Shown in pieces: positions 25,892 to 35,758 of a stretch of DNA of 64,000 bases. The notes under the pieces are model-generated. The model was not told where the DNA came from, did not search any database, and saw only the letters and a program-made list of their open reading frames with translations. The stretch is from Actinomycetes bacterium. GTDB lineage: Bacteria > Actinomycetota > Actinomycetes > Propionibacteriales > Nocardioidaceae. Position numbers and translations under genes: made by a program. Positions within the stretch are counted from its first letter, which is position 1. Each line of letters opens with the position of its first letter. The stretch lies in assembly GCA_023396115.1 (NCBI GenBank), contig JAEWXC010000017.1, positions 1 to 64,000 of the forward strand, read 5' to 3'.

Positions 25892-26701
25892 GTGAACGCA
25901 CCGCAGAGCACCGACCCGTTCGTCCTGGCCGACGAGGCCGCCGCCACGCTGGCCGAGCTGACCGGGGTGGCGTCGCACGACGTCGCGCTGGTGCTCGGCT
26001 CCGGCTGGCTCCCCGCCGTGGACGCCCTCGGCCCGGCGACGGCCGAGATCAACACCACCGACCTGCCCGGCTTCCACGCCGCCGGCGTCGCGGGGCACTC
26101 CGGCAAGATCCGGTCGCTGCGGGTCGGCGACTCGAACGTGCTGGTGTTCCTGTCCCGCACGCACTACTACGAGGGCAAGGGTGTGCGCTCGGTCGTGCAC
26201 CCGGTCCGCACCGCCGCGGCCGCCGGTTGCCGGGCGATCGTGCTGACCAACGGCTGTGGCGGGCTCAAGGAGACCTGGACGCCGGGCACCCCGGTGCTGA
26301 TCAGCGACCACATCAACCTGACCGCCGACTCCCCCGTCGAGGGCGCGAACTTCGTCGACCTGACCGACCTGTACAGCCCGCGTCTGCGTGGCATCGCCCG
26401 GGAGATCGACCCGGGCCTGGACGAGGGGGTCTACGTGCAGTTCCGTGGACCGCACTACGAGACCCCCGCCGAGGTCCGGATGGCCGGCATCCTGGGCGGC
26501 CACCTGGTCGGCATGTCCACCAGCCTGGAGGCGATCGCGGCCCGCCAGTCGGGGATGGAGGTGCTGGGCATCAGCCTGGTCACCAACCTGGCGGCCGGGA
26601 TCAGCGACGCCCCGCTGAACCACGAGGAGGTCCTCGAGGCCGGGCGCAGCGCGGCCACCCGGATGGGTGGGCTGCTCGGGGAACTCGTCCCGCGCATCTG
26701 A
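25892..26701 (+). CDS. Purine-nucleoside phosphorylase
   Basis: A 269-residue trimeric-type PNP that splits inosine, guanosine and their deoxy forms with phosphate. Motifs: LVLGSGW near residue 32, HYYEGKG and RTAAAAG in the phosphate/ribose region, TNGCGGLKETWTPGT, FRGPHYETPAEVRM, and GMSTSLEAIAARQSGMEVLG with the purine-site residues (VTN). A TAGGAT box ends 7 bases before the GTG at 25892, so the mRNA is probably leaderless. With phosphopentomutase/deoC in the same window it can feed deoxyribose-1-phosphate into central metabolism. Confidence 0.94.
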   Translation: MNAPQSTDPFVLADEAAATLAELTGVASHDVALVLGSGWLPAVDALGPATAEINTTDLPGFHAAGVAGHSGKIRSLRVGDSNVLVFLSRTHYYEGKGVRSVVHPVRTAAAAGCRAIVLTNGCGGLKETWTPGTPVLISDHINLTADSPVEGANFVDLTDLYSPRLRGIAREIDPGLDEGVYVQFRGPHYETPAEVRMAGILGGHLVGMSTSLEAIAARQSGMEVLGISLVTNLAAGISDAPLNHEEVLEAGRSAATRMGGLLGELVPRI

Positions 26702-26735
26702 GTCCACCGTCCGCGCGCATCCGCCCGGACGACGA

Positions 26736-26769
26736 ACGGGGCCCGCACCTTCGCAGGTGCGGGCCCCGT
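26736..26769. terminator. Bidirectional hairpin terminator
   Basis: A perfect 15-bp stem (ACGGGGCCCGCACCT, 26736-26750, with 26755-26769) and TCGC loop between two convergent genes, 34 bases from each stop codon. Suited to end transcripts of the phosphorylase gene and of the heme-uptake locus. Confidence 0.88.
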
Positions 26770-26802
26770 CGTGGTTCCGCCTCACGGCAGAACCGGGTCA
26801 GC

Positions 26803-28233
26803 TCACTTCTTGACCTTGAACTTCACGGTCTTCCTCGAGGACTTCAGGTTCGCGTCGCCCACGTAGGTGACGGTGACCTTGTAGGTGCCCTTCTTCTTGG
26901 CCTTGGGCAGCTTGACGACCGCCTTGCCGTTCTTCAGCGTGGCCTTGACCTTCTTGGCCTTCTTGACGCCGGCGACCTTGAGGGTGACCTTGACCTTGCC
27001 GGTCGCCTTGGTGGCGCCGGTGACGGAGATCTTGGCCTTGCCGGCCTTCTTGCGGGTCGCCTTCTTGGCCACCTTGACCTTGGTCTTGGACGCGGTCTTG
27101 GCGTTGTACTTCGCCCAGTCGATCGCCACGGGGGTGACGGTGACCTGGTCGGGGTTGACCACGCCGTGCGCCGCGATCGTGAAGATCGAGTACGGCTTGC
27201 CCGCGGTGATCTTGGCGGCCGGGGCGCTCAGCGCGACGGTGAACTTCTCGTCGACGATCTGGGGGGCGTCGACCCACGCCACGGCAGCGGCCTGCGCCAT
27301 GCCACCGGCCTGGTCGCTCGGGTCGATGACGGTGTCCGAGGGCGCCAGGATCACGTAGGTGCCGGTGGTGCCGGCCGGGAAGTCGGTGGCGGAGACGGTC
27401 ACGTCCACGCCGTGGCTGCGGTGCGCCTGGGTCACCTTCGGGGTGACGGTGGCGGTGGACTGGACCGTGGCGGCCACGTCGCCGGGGCGCTTGTGGTCAC
27501 CGGAGGTGGAGAAGTAGAAGTGCCCACGCACACCGGAGGTGATCGCACCGAGGAAGTCGGGGTGGAACGACTTGCCGTCCACCGGACGCGCAGTGTCGGT
27601 GATGCCCAGGTCCTGGGCCTGCTGCGATCCGGCGGCCAGCACGTCGACCCAGTTCGGGGTGGCCTCGATGGTCTGACCGGCCTTCACGTCGCCAGTGACG
27701 GTGCCGGCAGTGAACTCGGCCACGGTGACGTCGGTCGGCTCGGTGCTCGCCGCCGGGCCCTGGCCCGAGGCGATGTTGGACGCCGAGACCGTCGCGCTGA
27801 CCCGACCGTTGCCCTGCGCGTCGGTGGTGACCACCGGGTTCGTGACGGTGACCTGGTAGTACGCGGTCCCGGCCATGGTGAATGCACCGGTGACGGTGCC
27901 GGTGTACTTGGCGACCGTGGTGCCACCGTCGGTGGTCACCGAGGCGGCCGGGAAGGTGAAGCGGTCGTCGGTGCCGACAGTCGGGTCACCCTGGACGTAG
28001 CCCGCACCGCCGGAGACCGATCCGGTGGGGGTGGTCGGCAGGACCGGGCCGGCCTTGGACAGGTACAGGTGCTCGACGAACTGCTGGGAGATGCTCCAGG
28101 AGAGCTGGCCGGTGGCCGAGGAGCTCGTCGGGGCCGCGTGGGCCGGGGCGGCCAGCACGGAGGCCGCGCCTGCGACCAGGACACCGGCCACACCGGCAGC
28201 GACACTGCGCTTGGCGGTCATGAGGGACTTCAT
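26803..28233 (-). CDS. Secreted HtaA-domain heme-binding-like protein with lysine-rich C-terminal domain
   Basis: A 476-residue exported protein (signal peptide 1-34, cut near AHAAP). Residues about 40-255 form an HtaA-type domain (LSWSISQQFVEHLY, VTVAEFTAGTVTGD, VRGHFYFSTSGDH), the fold used by Corynebacterium for surface heme capture. Residues 260-372 repeat the domain seen in the neighbouring 358-residue protein (shared AHGVVNPDQVTVTPV pattern). Residues 375-476 are an Ig-like domain with about a third lysine and no membrane anchor, perhaps for binding anionic wall polymers. ATG 28233 follows AAAGGAA. Last gene of the hmu cluster, after an 83-base gap. Heme binding is inferred. Confidence 0.8.
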   Translation of the reverse strand: MKSLMTAKRSVAAGVAGVLVAGAASVLAAPAHAAPTSSSATGQLSWSISQQFVEHLYLSKAGPVLPTTPTGSVSGGAGYVQGDPTVGTDDRFTFPAASVTTDGGTTVAKYTGTVTGAFTMAGTAYYQVTVTNPVVTTDAQGNGRVSATVSASNIASGQGPAASTEPTDVTVAEFTAGTVTGDVKAGQTIEATPNWVDVLAAGSQQAQDLGITDTARPVDGKSFHPDFLGAITSGVRGHFYFSTSGDHKRPGDVAATVQSTATVTPKVTQAHRSHGVDVTVSATDFPAGTTGTYVILAPSDTVIDPSDQAGGMAQAAAVAWVDAPQIVDEKFTVALSAPAAKITAGKPYSIFTIAAHGVVNPDQVTVTPVAIDWAKYNAKTASKTKVKVAKKATRKKAGKAKISVTGATKATGKVKVTLKVAGVKKAKKVKATLKNGKAVVKLPKAKKKGTYKVTVTYVGDANLKSSRKTVKFKVKK

Positions 28234-28316
28234 GGGGTTCCTTTCGGGTGGGGTGTTGCGGGTCGTGCAGTAGTTCTCGGGTGGGTCGTGCTGCGGGTAC
28301 GGGCGATCAGTACTGG

Positions 28317-29792
28317 CTAGTGGGCTCGGCGTCGGCCCGGGAGGACCAGGAGCGCCGCGGAGGCCAGCAGCAGCCCGCCGCCCGCCCACCACAACAGGTT
28401 CGACTCCCCGACCGCGGCCGCGAGCGGAGCGACCTCGGCCCGCTGGACCTGGACGGGTGGGGGCACCGCGGCGGCGACAGCGGCGGCCACCGGGTTGGCC
28501 GGGGGCACCCCGAGCAGGTCACCGGGCACCGGCACCGACGGCGTGACCGGCTGCTGCTGCAGCGGGGGTGCCGTGGAGATCGCGTTGGTCGGGTCCTCGG
28601 TCGGTTCCTGCTCGGTGGGATCGTCGGTCTCCGGCGCCTTGCCGTGCCAGCCGACCTGGATCGGCTGGGGCCGCTTGGTCCAGTCCGCCTGGAGGCCGGT
28701 GGAGTACCAGAACTGGTCGCTGCCCATCGGCTCCAGGAAGCTGATCAGGGACTGCGGGAACGACCCCCAGCCGTCGACGGTGCGGTCCTGCGGGACGGTG
28801 CCGCTGACCTGCACCCCGGCGTAGCGCGGGGTGAGCACCACGCCGTCACGGGTGATGTCGACCCCGGTGAACTCGGCGACGGTGACCTTCCGCGCCGGCA
28901 CGGCCGCCCAGACCGAGGCGTCCTGCCGGTCCGAGGCCCAGCCACCGGCGGTCGCGGTCAGCCGGCCGACCCCGTTGCGCACGTCGAGCACCGGGTCGGT
29001 GAGGGTGAACACGGTGTGCCCGCCGTAGTAGAGGACCGTCCAGGTCCCCCGCCAGGTCAGGGTGGCGTCGTCGGCGCCAGGGTCGAGGGTGCCGGTGCCC
29101 CGGCCGATCCGGACCCGGTGGTTGCTGAACGGGCCGTACACCCCGACGGCGCGGCCGGCCGCGTCGGTGCCCAGGCCCGACCAGGTGGCCTTCTTCCAGG
29201 CGCCCGAGGAGTTGCGCTTCTGGATGGTGACCTGGCCCGAGCGGGCGCTCCACTTCGACTGCGGCAGCTCGGTGGCGCCCCGGCCGGGGTTGGCCTGGCC
29301 GGCGGAGAAGAAGTTGAAGGTGAGGGGGTTGTGGGACAGCGCGTTGGACTGCTGGCTCATCCCCCACGCGAAGACGGCGTCGTCGACCTCGACCGTGCCC
29401 GCGGGGTCGGTGGGACCGTCGGTCGGTGCCGGGGTGGTCGGTCCCGGGGTGGTCGGTGCCGTGCTGGTCGGCGCGGTCGTGGGCGGGGTGGTGGGTGCGT
29501 CCGTCGTGGGCTCGCCGGTCGGTCCCTCCGTGGGCCCGGTGGTGGGGGCCGTGGGGTCGGTGGTCGGCGCGGTGGTGGGCGCGTCGGTCGTCGGCTCCGT
29601 GGTGGGCTCAGTGGTGGCGCAAGTCGGGTCCGGCTGCCCGGTGGGGGTCGGGTCGCCGCTGGTGCAGGCGTCCGGCCCGGGGGCCGACAGCGCGGCGGAG
29701 GCTCCGGCACCGGCCTGGGCGAGCAGCAGCAGGAACAGCCCGGCCAGGGCGAGCAGGACCGCGGCGGGTCGGCTCCGACGCAGGTCAGCCAC
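28317..29792 (-). CDS. Membrane-anchored HtaA-domain surface protein with Thr/Pro-rich stalk
   Basis: A 491-residue protein: signal peptide (about 1-35), a Thr/Pro/Asp repeat stalk (40-125, built of TTEPTTD- and APTT-like units), an HtaA-like domain (130-375: VFAWGMSQQSNALSHNPLTF, VTVAEFTGVDIT, WGSFPQSLISFL, QFWYSTGLQADW) and a C-terminal helix plus GRRRAH as membrane anchor. The order signal, stalk, domain, anchor suggests display at the cell surface, passing heme towards HmuT. GTG at 29792 overlaps the previous gene by 8 bases and has GGAGG just upstream, so they are co-translated. Confidence 0.8.
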   Translation of the reverse strand: MADLRRSRPAAVLLALAGLFLLLLAQAGAGASAALSAPGPDACTSGDPTPTGQPDPTCATTEPTTEPTTDAPTTAPTTDPTAPTTGPTEGPTGEPTTDAPTTPPTTAPTSTAPTTPGPTTPAPTDGPTDPAGTVEVDDAVFAWGMSQQSNALSHNPLTFNFFSAGQANPGRGATELPQSKWSARSGQVTIQKRNSSGAWKKATWSGLGTDAAGRAVGVYGPFSNHRVRIGRGTGTLDPGADDATLTWRGTWTVLYYGGHTVFTLTDPVLDVRNGVGRLTATAGGWASDRQDASVWAAVPARKVTVAEFTGVDITRDGVVLTPRYAGVQVSGTVPQDRTVDGWGSFPQSLISFLEPMGSDQFWYSTGLQADWTKRPQPIQVGWHGKAPETDDPTEQEPTEDPTNAISTAPPLQQQPVTPSVPVPGDLLGVPPANPVAAAVAAAVPPPVQVQRAEVAPLAAAVGESNLLWWAGGGLLLASAALLVLPGRRRAH

Positions 29793-30842
29793 GACGACCT
29801 CCGAGCAGCCGGCGGGCGGTCACGACCAGCGCCAGCAGGAAGACGCAGGCCGCCACGGAGACGAACGCCACCGCGGGCGCCGAGAACTCCCGGTCGGCCG
29901 AGGCCGGTGCGGTGTCCGTAGCCTCGTCGGCCTCACCGGCGATCACCCCGAACTTGACCGCCGCCTCACGACCCGAGCCGAAGGTGCGCAGCTCGTGGGT
30001 GCCGCCGCGCAGGCCCTCGGGGAGCTGCAGCACGCCGGCGACGGTGCCGTCCGTGCCGATCTGGTGCGGCCCGGAGGCGACCAGGCCGTCGTCGAGGATC
30101 ACGGTCAGCTGGGAGCCGGGGGTGAAGTTCTTCGCCACGAACGAGAGCCCGCGGCCCGCGACGGCCGAGGCCCGGTCGACGCTCAGCTTCGGCTTGCCGG
30201 TCCGCACCGGGGCGACCGGCTGCTGCTCGACCGCCTGCGGCGCGGTGGTGGTGCCGTCCTGGCCGGGGGTCGTGGTCTGGCCGCTGCTCGGCTGCTGCTG
30301 CAGGTCCTTGACCGACACCGGCGTGAAGGTCTCGTTGTTGGCGTTGTGCACCCCGTGCGCACCGACCGTGATCACCCCGCAGGTGACCTTGCGGCAGTCC
30401 ACGGTCTCGACCGCGCCGTTGCGCCCGACCGCCTGGAAGGTGGGGCCCGGCACCAGCAGGTTGACCCGCCACGACCCGTCGGCCGAGAGGGTGCCGCCGT
30501 TGGCCGAGGAGGCGGTGTCGGAGCCGGGGAACGCCACGTAGCGCTGGAACCCCTTGTTGCCCTTGGTCTCGGAGTCCGGCACGTAGAGGTAGTTGCTGCC
30601 CGAGGCGCCGCCACGGCTGGGCTGCCAGGCGCCCTTGACAGTGCCGAACCAGACGTAGATGCCGCCGTGGCCGCCCTTGATCGACTGGAATCCCCGGCCC
30701 TGGACGGTCAGCGTCGAGGAGTAGCGCGAGTCGATGACCGCGCCGTTCGAGCCGTTGCCGACGCTCACCGAGCCGGCGGCGTGGGCGGGCACCGCCAGCA
30801 GGGCCGGCAGGGTCGCCAGACCGGCCACCAGTGCGGCGAGGA

Positions 30843-30861
<19 letters not shown>
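29785..30861 (-). CDS. Secreted, membrane-anchored heme-locus protein with AHGV domain
   Basis: A 358-residue protein: signal peptide (1-29), a beta-rich domain (30-185) with two close cysteines (156, 161; CRKVTC) that may form a disulfide and the motif ITVGAHGVHNANNETFTPV, a Gln/Thr-rich linker (188-222), a second small beta domain (225-310: LSFVAKNFTPGSQLTVILDD) and a C-terminal helix with GRRG anchor. GTG 30861 lies inside the end of hmuV with AGGAGG upstream, so it is coupled to hmuV. The first domain recurs in the secreted HtaA protein two genes downstream. Function in heme uptake is inferred from position. Confidence 0.75.
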
Positions 30862-31669
<808 letters not shown>

Positions 31670-31673
<4 letters not shown>

Positions 31674-32752
31674 GCCCACCCCCCGGCGGACTTGCGGGCG
31701 CGGCGCAGCAGCCAGAAGAAGACCGGTCCGCCGACCAGGGAGGTCAGCATGCCGATCGGCAGGTCGGCGTAGGCCACCGCCGAGCGGGCGAAGAGGTCGG
31801 CCAGCACCAGCAGCACCGCGCCGCCCAGGGCGCTGGCCGGCACCAGCAGCCGGTGCCCGGGCCCGACGACCATCCGGACCAGGTGCGGGACGACCAGGCC
31901 GACGAAGGCGATGATCCCGGCGAACGCGACGGCCGAGGCTGTGAGCACCGCGACCACGACGATGCAGATCAGCCGGACGCGTTCCACGTCGACGCCGACG
32001 TGGCGGGCGCCGCGGTCGCCCAGGGCGAGCAGGTCGAGCTTGCCGGACATCGCGAACGCCCCGACCAGCCCGAGCAGGCAGACCACCGCGGTGACCCCGA
32101 CGGTCTCGCCGCGGGAGCCGTTCAGGCTGCCCAGCTGCCAGAAGACGATCTCCTCGCGGGCCTGGGTGTCACCGAAGAACATGAGGAACGCCAGCGCTCC
32201 CCCGGCCATCGCGTTGATCGCGATGCCGGTGAGCACCAGGGTGACGACCTCGGTGCGCCCGTCGCTGCGGGAGAGCAGGTAGACGGCCAGCGTGGTGACC
32301 ATGCCGCCGAGGAAGGCGGCCACCGCGACGGTCCAGGGGCCGAGCACGGTCAGGTCCAGCACGATCACGGCCGCCGCCATCACCGCGGCACCCGAGGAGA
32401 CACCGACGACGCCGGGCTCGGCGAGCGGGTTGCCGAAGACGCCCTGCATCACCGCGCCGGCGGCACCGAGGGCTGCGCCGACCAGGACGGCCATCGCGAC
32501 CCGCGGGAACCGGACGTCCCACAGGGTGACGTCGTTGATCCGGGAGAGCTCGGGCAGCGGGAGGTGCACGTCGAACCAGCCCAGCAGGTCCTGCAGCGGG
32601 CCGAGCAGGGCGACGCCGACGTCGCGGACCGGGATCTCGAGCTGGCCCGAGACCGCGGCCCAGGTGCTGGCGACGACCAGTGCGACGCCGAGCGCGCCGA
32701 GGACCAGCGTGCTGGTGCGGGCACCCGGGGCCAGGGGAAGGTTCACCGACAT
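31670..32752 (-). CDS. hmuU: Heme ABC transporter permease (FecCD family)
   Basis: A 360-residue permease with about ten membrane helices. FecCD motifs are clear: RFPRVAMAVLVGAALGAAGAVMQGVF, NPLAEPGVVGVSSGAA, and the last-third LVVPHLVRMVVGPGHRLLVP, which contacts the ATPase. A cytosolic-facing Arg-rich tail (RRARKSAGGWA) ends the protein. It forms the channel of the HmuTUV system, importing heme handed over by HmuT. It begins 10 bases after hmuT and overlaps hmuV. Confidence 0.94.
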
Positions 32753-32762
32753 GTCCGCAGGC

Positions 32763-33875
32763 TCACTTCAGGGCGTCGGGGGCCAGGACCGCGACGGCGA
32801 GGGCGTTGAGCACCTCGGCCGTGGTCGGGCCGTAGCCCAGGACGAGCGAGTCGTCGACGTCGACGAAGCGGCGGTTCTTCCCGGCCGGGGTGTTGGCCAG
32901 GGCCGGCACCTTCTCGAGCAGCCCGTCCACGCCACCGGTGGACTCCAGCCCCTTCGTCATCATCACGACCAGCTCGGGCTGGGCGGCGACGAGCCCCTCG
33001 GCGGTGACCGGGCGCATGCCCTTCCAGCCGACCTCGGAGGCCACGTCGTAGCCGCCGACCGCGGAGATCAGGTCCTCGGCTCCCGAGCCCTCGCCGAACA
33101 TGTAGTAGACGTTCGCGGCGCCGCGCACGTACAGGAAGATCGTGCGCAGCCGCTCGTTCTGCTCCGGGGCGGCGTCGTCGATCTTCGCGCGGACCTCCGC
33201 GATCTCGGCCTCGGTGCGCTCGGCCAGGGCCTTGCCGGCCGCCGGGACACCCAAGGCCTCCCCGACCATCTCGGTGATCTCGGTGACGTTGTCCAGGTTG
33301 CGGCCGGAGTCGACCACGACGACCGGGATGCCGGTGTCGCGCATCTGCAGCAGCACGTCCCACGGACCGAGCGAGGTGTCGGTGATGATCAGCGTCGGCT
33401 CGAGGGCGAGCAGCGACTCGGCGTTGAGCTCGTGGCCCTTGCCGGTGACCAGCGGGAGGTCGGAGGCCTCGTCGAACTGGGTGGACAGGTCGCGACCGAC
33501 CAGCGAGTCACCCAGGCCGAGCTCGAAGACGGTTCGCGAGAGGGTGCCGTGCAGGTCGAGGGCCAGGACGCGGGAGGTGTCGGTGACCGTGACCTCGGTG
33601 CCCTGGGCGTCGGTCATCGTGACCGGCAGCTGGGGAGCGGGCGAGCTCTCCACCGGGTCGACCTCGGTGTCGGCGACCACGGGGGTGACCGGTCCGGTGA
33701 ACGCGCGGGGGTCCTCGGCGGGGGTCACGTCGGCGATGTCGGGAGCCGTGACGCCGCGGCTGCCGGATCCGCCCTCGGGATCGGCCTGAGCCCCGCACGC
33801 GGCCAGCGCGAGGATGGCGCACGTCGCCACCACAGCGGTACGCAGACGGCCGGAGGCGGTCCTGGCCACAGACAT
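32763..33875 (-). CDS. hmuT: Heme ABC transporter substrate-binding lipoprotein
   Basis: A 370-residue class III (ChuT/HmuT-like) binding protein. The N-terminus ends in the lipobox LALAAC, so it is a lipoprotein on the outer face of the membrane. Landmarks: TVTDTSRVLALDLHGTLSRT, LEPTLIITDTSLGP and the long connecting helix before WKGMRPVTAEGLVAAQPELV. The ATG at 33875 is chosen because GGAG lies 8 bases upstream; an ATG at 33887 has none. A DtxR-type box lies about 60 bases upstream, so iron should repress it. Confidence 0.92.
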   Translation of the reverse strand: MSVARTASGRLRTAVVATCAILALAACGAQADPEGGSGSRGVTAPDIADVTPAEDPRAFTGPVTPVVADTEVDPVESSPAPQLPVTMTDAQGTEVTVTDTSRVLALDLHGTLSRTVFELGLGDSLVGRDLSTQFDEASDLPLVTGKGHELNAESLLALEPTLIITDTSLGPWDVLLQMRDTGIPVVVVDSGRNLDNVTEITEMVGEALGVPAAGKALAERTEAEIAEVRAKIDDAAPEQNERLRTIFLYVRGAANVYYMFGEGSGAEDLISAVGGYDVASEVGWKGMRPVTAEGLVAAQPELVVMMTKGLESTGGVDGLLEKVPALANTPAGKNRRFVDVDDSLVLGYGPTTAEVLNALAVAVLAPDALK

Positions 33876-33932
33876 CGTGATCTCCATCAAGGGGGCGAGA
33901 CAGTAGTCTTCCGAAATGAATCCTGCCCGAGA

Positions 33933-33951
33933 TTTGCTTAGGCTATCCTAA
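33933..33951. promoter_or_regulatory. DtxR/IdeR-type iron box between hmuT and heme oxygenase
   Basis: TTTGCTTAGGCTATCCTAA matches the IdeR/DtxR consensus TTAGGTTAGGCTAACCTAA at 16 of 19 positions; the core TTAGGCTATCCTAA (33938-33951) is a near-perfect palindrome. It sits in the 163-base gap between the divergent hmuT and heme oxygenase genes, overlapping plausible -10 elements for both directions (TAGGAT on the minus strand, TATCCT on the plus strand). One iron-bound dimer pair could therefore repress both operons. Confidence 0.88.
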
Positions 33952-34038
33952 CACCGCACACCCCGTAGACCGCATCCCGATCCCACACGCCCCGATCCCG
34001 GGCTGGGCGTCACGATCATGAACTGATGAGTGAGTGAC

Positions 34039-34716
34039 ATGAGCATCACCGAGTCCAGCCCCGCGACCAGCCCCGAGGCCCTGCCGCTCTCGGCAGCCTT
34101 CAAGCAGGGCTCCGCCGAGCTCCACGACGAGGCCGAGAACAGCACCTTCATCGAGCAGCTCATGGGCGGGAAGGTCAGCCTGGCCGGCTACGTGAACTAC
34201 CTGAAGTCGCTGCGCGTGGTCTACGCGGCCCTGGAGGAGGCGTCGCGCCAGCACGCCGCCGACCCGATCGTCGCCGAGCTGCACGACCCGGCGCTGGAGC
34301 GCCTGGCCACCCTGGACGCCGACATCGAGACGCTCTCCACCGGCGCCCCCGAGGAGAGCCTGTGCCAGCTGACCGAGGCGCGCGCCTACGCCGCCCGGAT
34401 CACCGCGGCCGCCGAGGAGGACCCGGTCCGTCTCGTCGCGCACCACTACACCCGCTACCTGGGTGACCTGTCGGGCGGTCTGGCGATCGGCCGGATCCTG
34501 GCCCGCACCTACGAGCTGACCGAGGGCCTGACCTTCTACGACTTCGCCGACATCAAGGCCAAGACCTACAAGGACGGCTACCGGGCCCGCCTGGACGCCC
34601 TGCCGCTGAACGACGCGCAGCGTGAGGCCGGTGTGGACGAGGTGCGCACCGCGTTCCGGCACAACCAGCGCAACTTCGCCGAGCTCGGCCAGGACCTGGC
34701 GGCCTACACCCGCTGA
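34039..34716 (+). CDS. hmuO: Heme oxygenase (biliverdin-producing)
   Basis: A 225-residue HO-1-type heme oxygenase that opens heme to biliverdin, CO and free iron. The proximal ligand is His29 in SAELHDEAEN, and the distal-helix motif GDLSGG is intact at 142-147 (YTRYLGDLSGGLAIGRIL). Normal length, soluble. Start is ATG at 34039; an in-frame GTG at 34030 is an alternative. It faces the hmuTUV operon across a shared iron box, so uptake and breakdown of heme are probably induced together in low iron. Confidence 0.95.
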   Translation: MSITESSPATSPEALPLSAAFKQGSAELHDEAENSTFIEQLMGGKVSLAGYVNYLKSLRVVYAALEEASRQHAADPIVAELHDPALERLATLDADIETLSTGAPEESLCQLTEARAYAARITAAAEEDPVRLVAHHYTRYLGDLSGGLAIGRILARTYELTEGLTFYDFADIKAKTYKDGYRARLDALPLNDAQREAGVDEVRTAFRHNQRNFAELGQDLAAYTR

Positions 34717-34745
34717 CCTGCGAGCGTCACCGACGCTCCCCCGCC

Positions 34746-34780
34746 TCTCGCCGCCGCACCCGCCCGGGTCGGCGGCGAGA
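34746..34780 (+). terminator. Hairpin terminator after heme oxygenase
   Basis: An 11-bp stem TCTCGCCGCCG / CGGCGGCGAGA encloses a nested ACCCG-CC-CGGGT stem, 30 bases after the stop codon and before tpx. No U-tract. Confidence 0.75.
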
Positions 34781-34821
34781 TGCGTTGAGGGCCTGACCGT
34801 GCCGGTGCAAGGATGGGGCCC

Positions 34822-35319
34822 ATGGCTACCACTGCATTCAAGGGCAACCCCGTCCAGACCGTCGGCGAGCTGCCGGCCGTCGGTTCGCAGGCTCCGGCCT
34901 TCGACCTCGTCGGCGCCGGCCTGTCCCCGCTGACCACTGACGACACCGCCGGCAAGCGCGTCGTCCTCAACATCTTCCCGAGCCTCGACACCGGCGTCTG
35001 CGCCGCGAGCGTGCGCAAGTTCAACGAGCTGGCCGCCGGCCTGGACAACACCACCGTGGTGAACGTCTCTGCCGACCTGCCGTTCGCCCAGGCCCGCTTC
35101 TGCGGCGCCGAGGGCATCGAGAACGCCGTCGCCGGCTCCTCGTTCCGCTCGGACTTCGGCCAGGCCTACGGCGTGACCATGACCGACGGCCCGCTGGCCG
35201 GCCTGCTGGCTCGCTCCGTGGTCGTCCTCGACGAGAGCGGTCAGGTCACCCACGCGCAGCTGGTCGACGAGATCACCACCGAGCCCGACTACGACGCGGC
35301 CGTCGCCGCCCTGGGCTGA
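34822..35319 (+). CDS. tpx: Thiol peroxidase
   Basis: A 165-residue atypical 2-Cys peroxiredoxin of the Tpx class. The peroxidatic Cys60 sits in FPSLDTGVCAASVRKFNE and the resolving Cys94 in ARFCGAEGIENA, at the canonical spacing; the N-terminal TAFKGNPVQTVGELPAVG is diagnostic for Tpx. It detoxifies H2O2 and alkyl or lipid hydroperoxides using thioredoxin. ATG 34822 is preferred to 34813 because AAGGA precedes it at proper distance. Its position next to heme oxygenase, which releases iron, is sensible but is probably a separate unit (terminator between). Confidence 0.96.
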   Translation: MATTAFKGNPVQTVGELPAVGSQAPAFDLVGAGLSPLTTDDTAGKRVVLNIFPSLDTGVCAASVRKFNELAAGLDNTTVVNVSADLPFAQARFCGAEGIENAVAGSSFRSDFGQAYGVTMTDGPLAGLLARSVVVLDESGQVTHAQLVDEITTEPDYDAAVAALG

Positions 35320-35335
35320 GTCCCACCGGCTCCCG

Positions 35336-35372
35336 AGAAGGGGCGGTCCGCCACGTGCGGGCCGCCCCTTCT
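35336..35372 (+). terminator. Hairpin terminator after tpx
   Basis: An 11-bp stem AGAAGGGGCGG / CCGCCCCTTCT with a 15-base loop, 16 bases after the tpx stop. The right arm ends in CTTCT, a weak pyrimidine run. Confidence 0.85.
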
Positions 35373-35700
35373 GAATGCTCGAACACTGCGCTGAGCGCGT
35401 CGCCGACCTCGGCGCGAGGGAGTGTCACCGCGACCCGGAGCGGGCGCGCACGACCCGGGAGCCCGCACACCTGTTCATCCCGACGCGCGCATCGAGCCTC
35501 CTGGCCACCCATCACTGACCTCGGGACGAGCTCGCAGCCGCCGACCCCGCGTGCGCGGCAGAGGCGGTGGCGAGACCAGCACGGAGCCGACGGGCTCGTT
35601 CACTGCGTTGCCCGCCCCTGGGAAGTCGGCGCCACGCACTCGCGCTGAAAGTCGTGGTGAAGCGAAGCGGAGACACTAACCCTGACCTGCGAAAACACCC
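35373..35700. other. Non-coding gap of about 330 bases upstream of the DUF222-HNH gene
   Basis: No convincing reading frame, RNA gene or repeat is visible here. Base composition falls in its last 60 bases, which lead into the promoter of the next gene. It might contain remains of an earlier copy of a DUF222-type gene, a family that often leaves fragments, but I could not align any. Confidence 0.5.
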
Positions 35701-35729
35701 TTGACTCGAACAGGTGTTCGATGGAGAAT
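35701..35729 (+). promoter_or_regulatory. Sigma-70-type promoter with a LexA (SOS) box in its spacer
   Basis: TTGACT (35701-35706), a 17-base spacer and GAGAAT (35724-35729) form a good vegetative promoter. The perfect palindrome TCGAACAGGTGTTCGA (35706-35721) fills the spacer and matches the Gram-positive/mycobacterial LexA operator TCGAAC-N4-GTTCGA exactly. LexA bound here would exclude RNA polymerase; DNA damage should induce the gene, whose start is 29 bases further on. Confidence 0.9.
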
Positions 35730-35758
35730 GGAGGTATTGACGAGGTGAGGAGGTGGCC

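Noticed and set aside
26227..28320. A 697-codon open frame on the plus strand
   Set aside because: Overlaps the phosphorylase gene in another frame and is antisense to the HtaA-like gene.
29400..29640. Threonine/proline-coding repeats considered as a CRISPR-like or satellite array
   Set aside because: They encode the Thr/Pro stalk of a surface protein in frame; repeats are short, irregular and without unique spacers.
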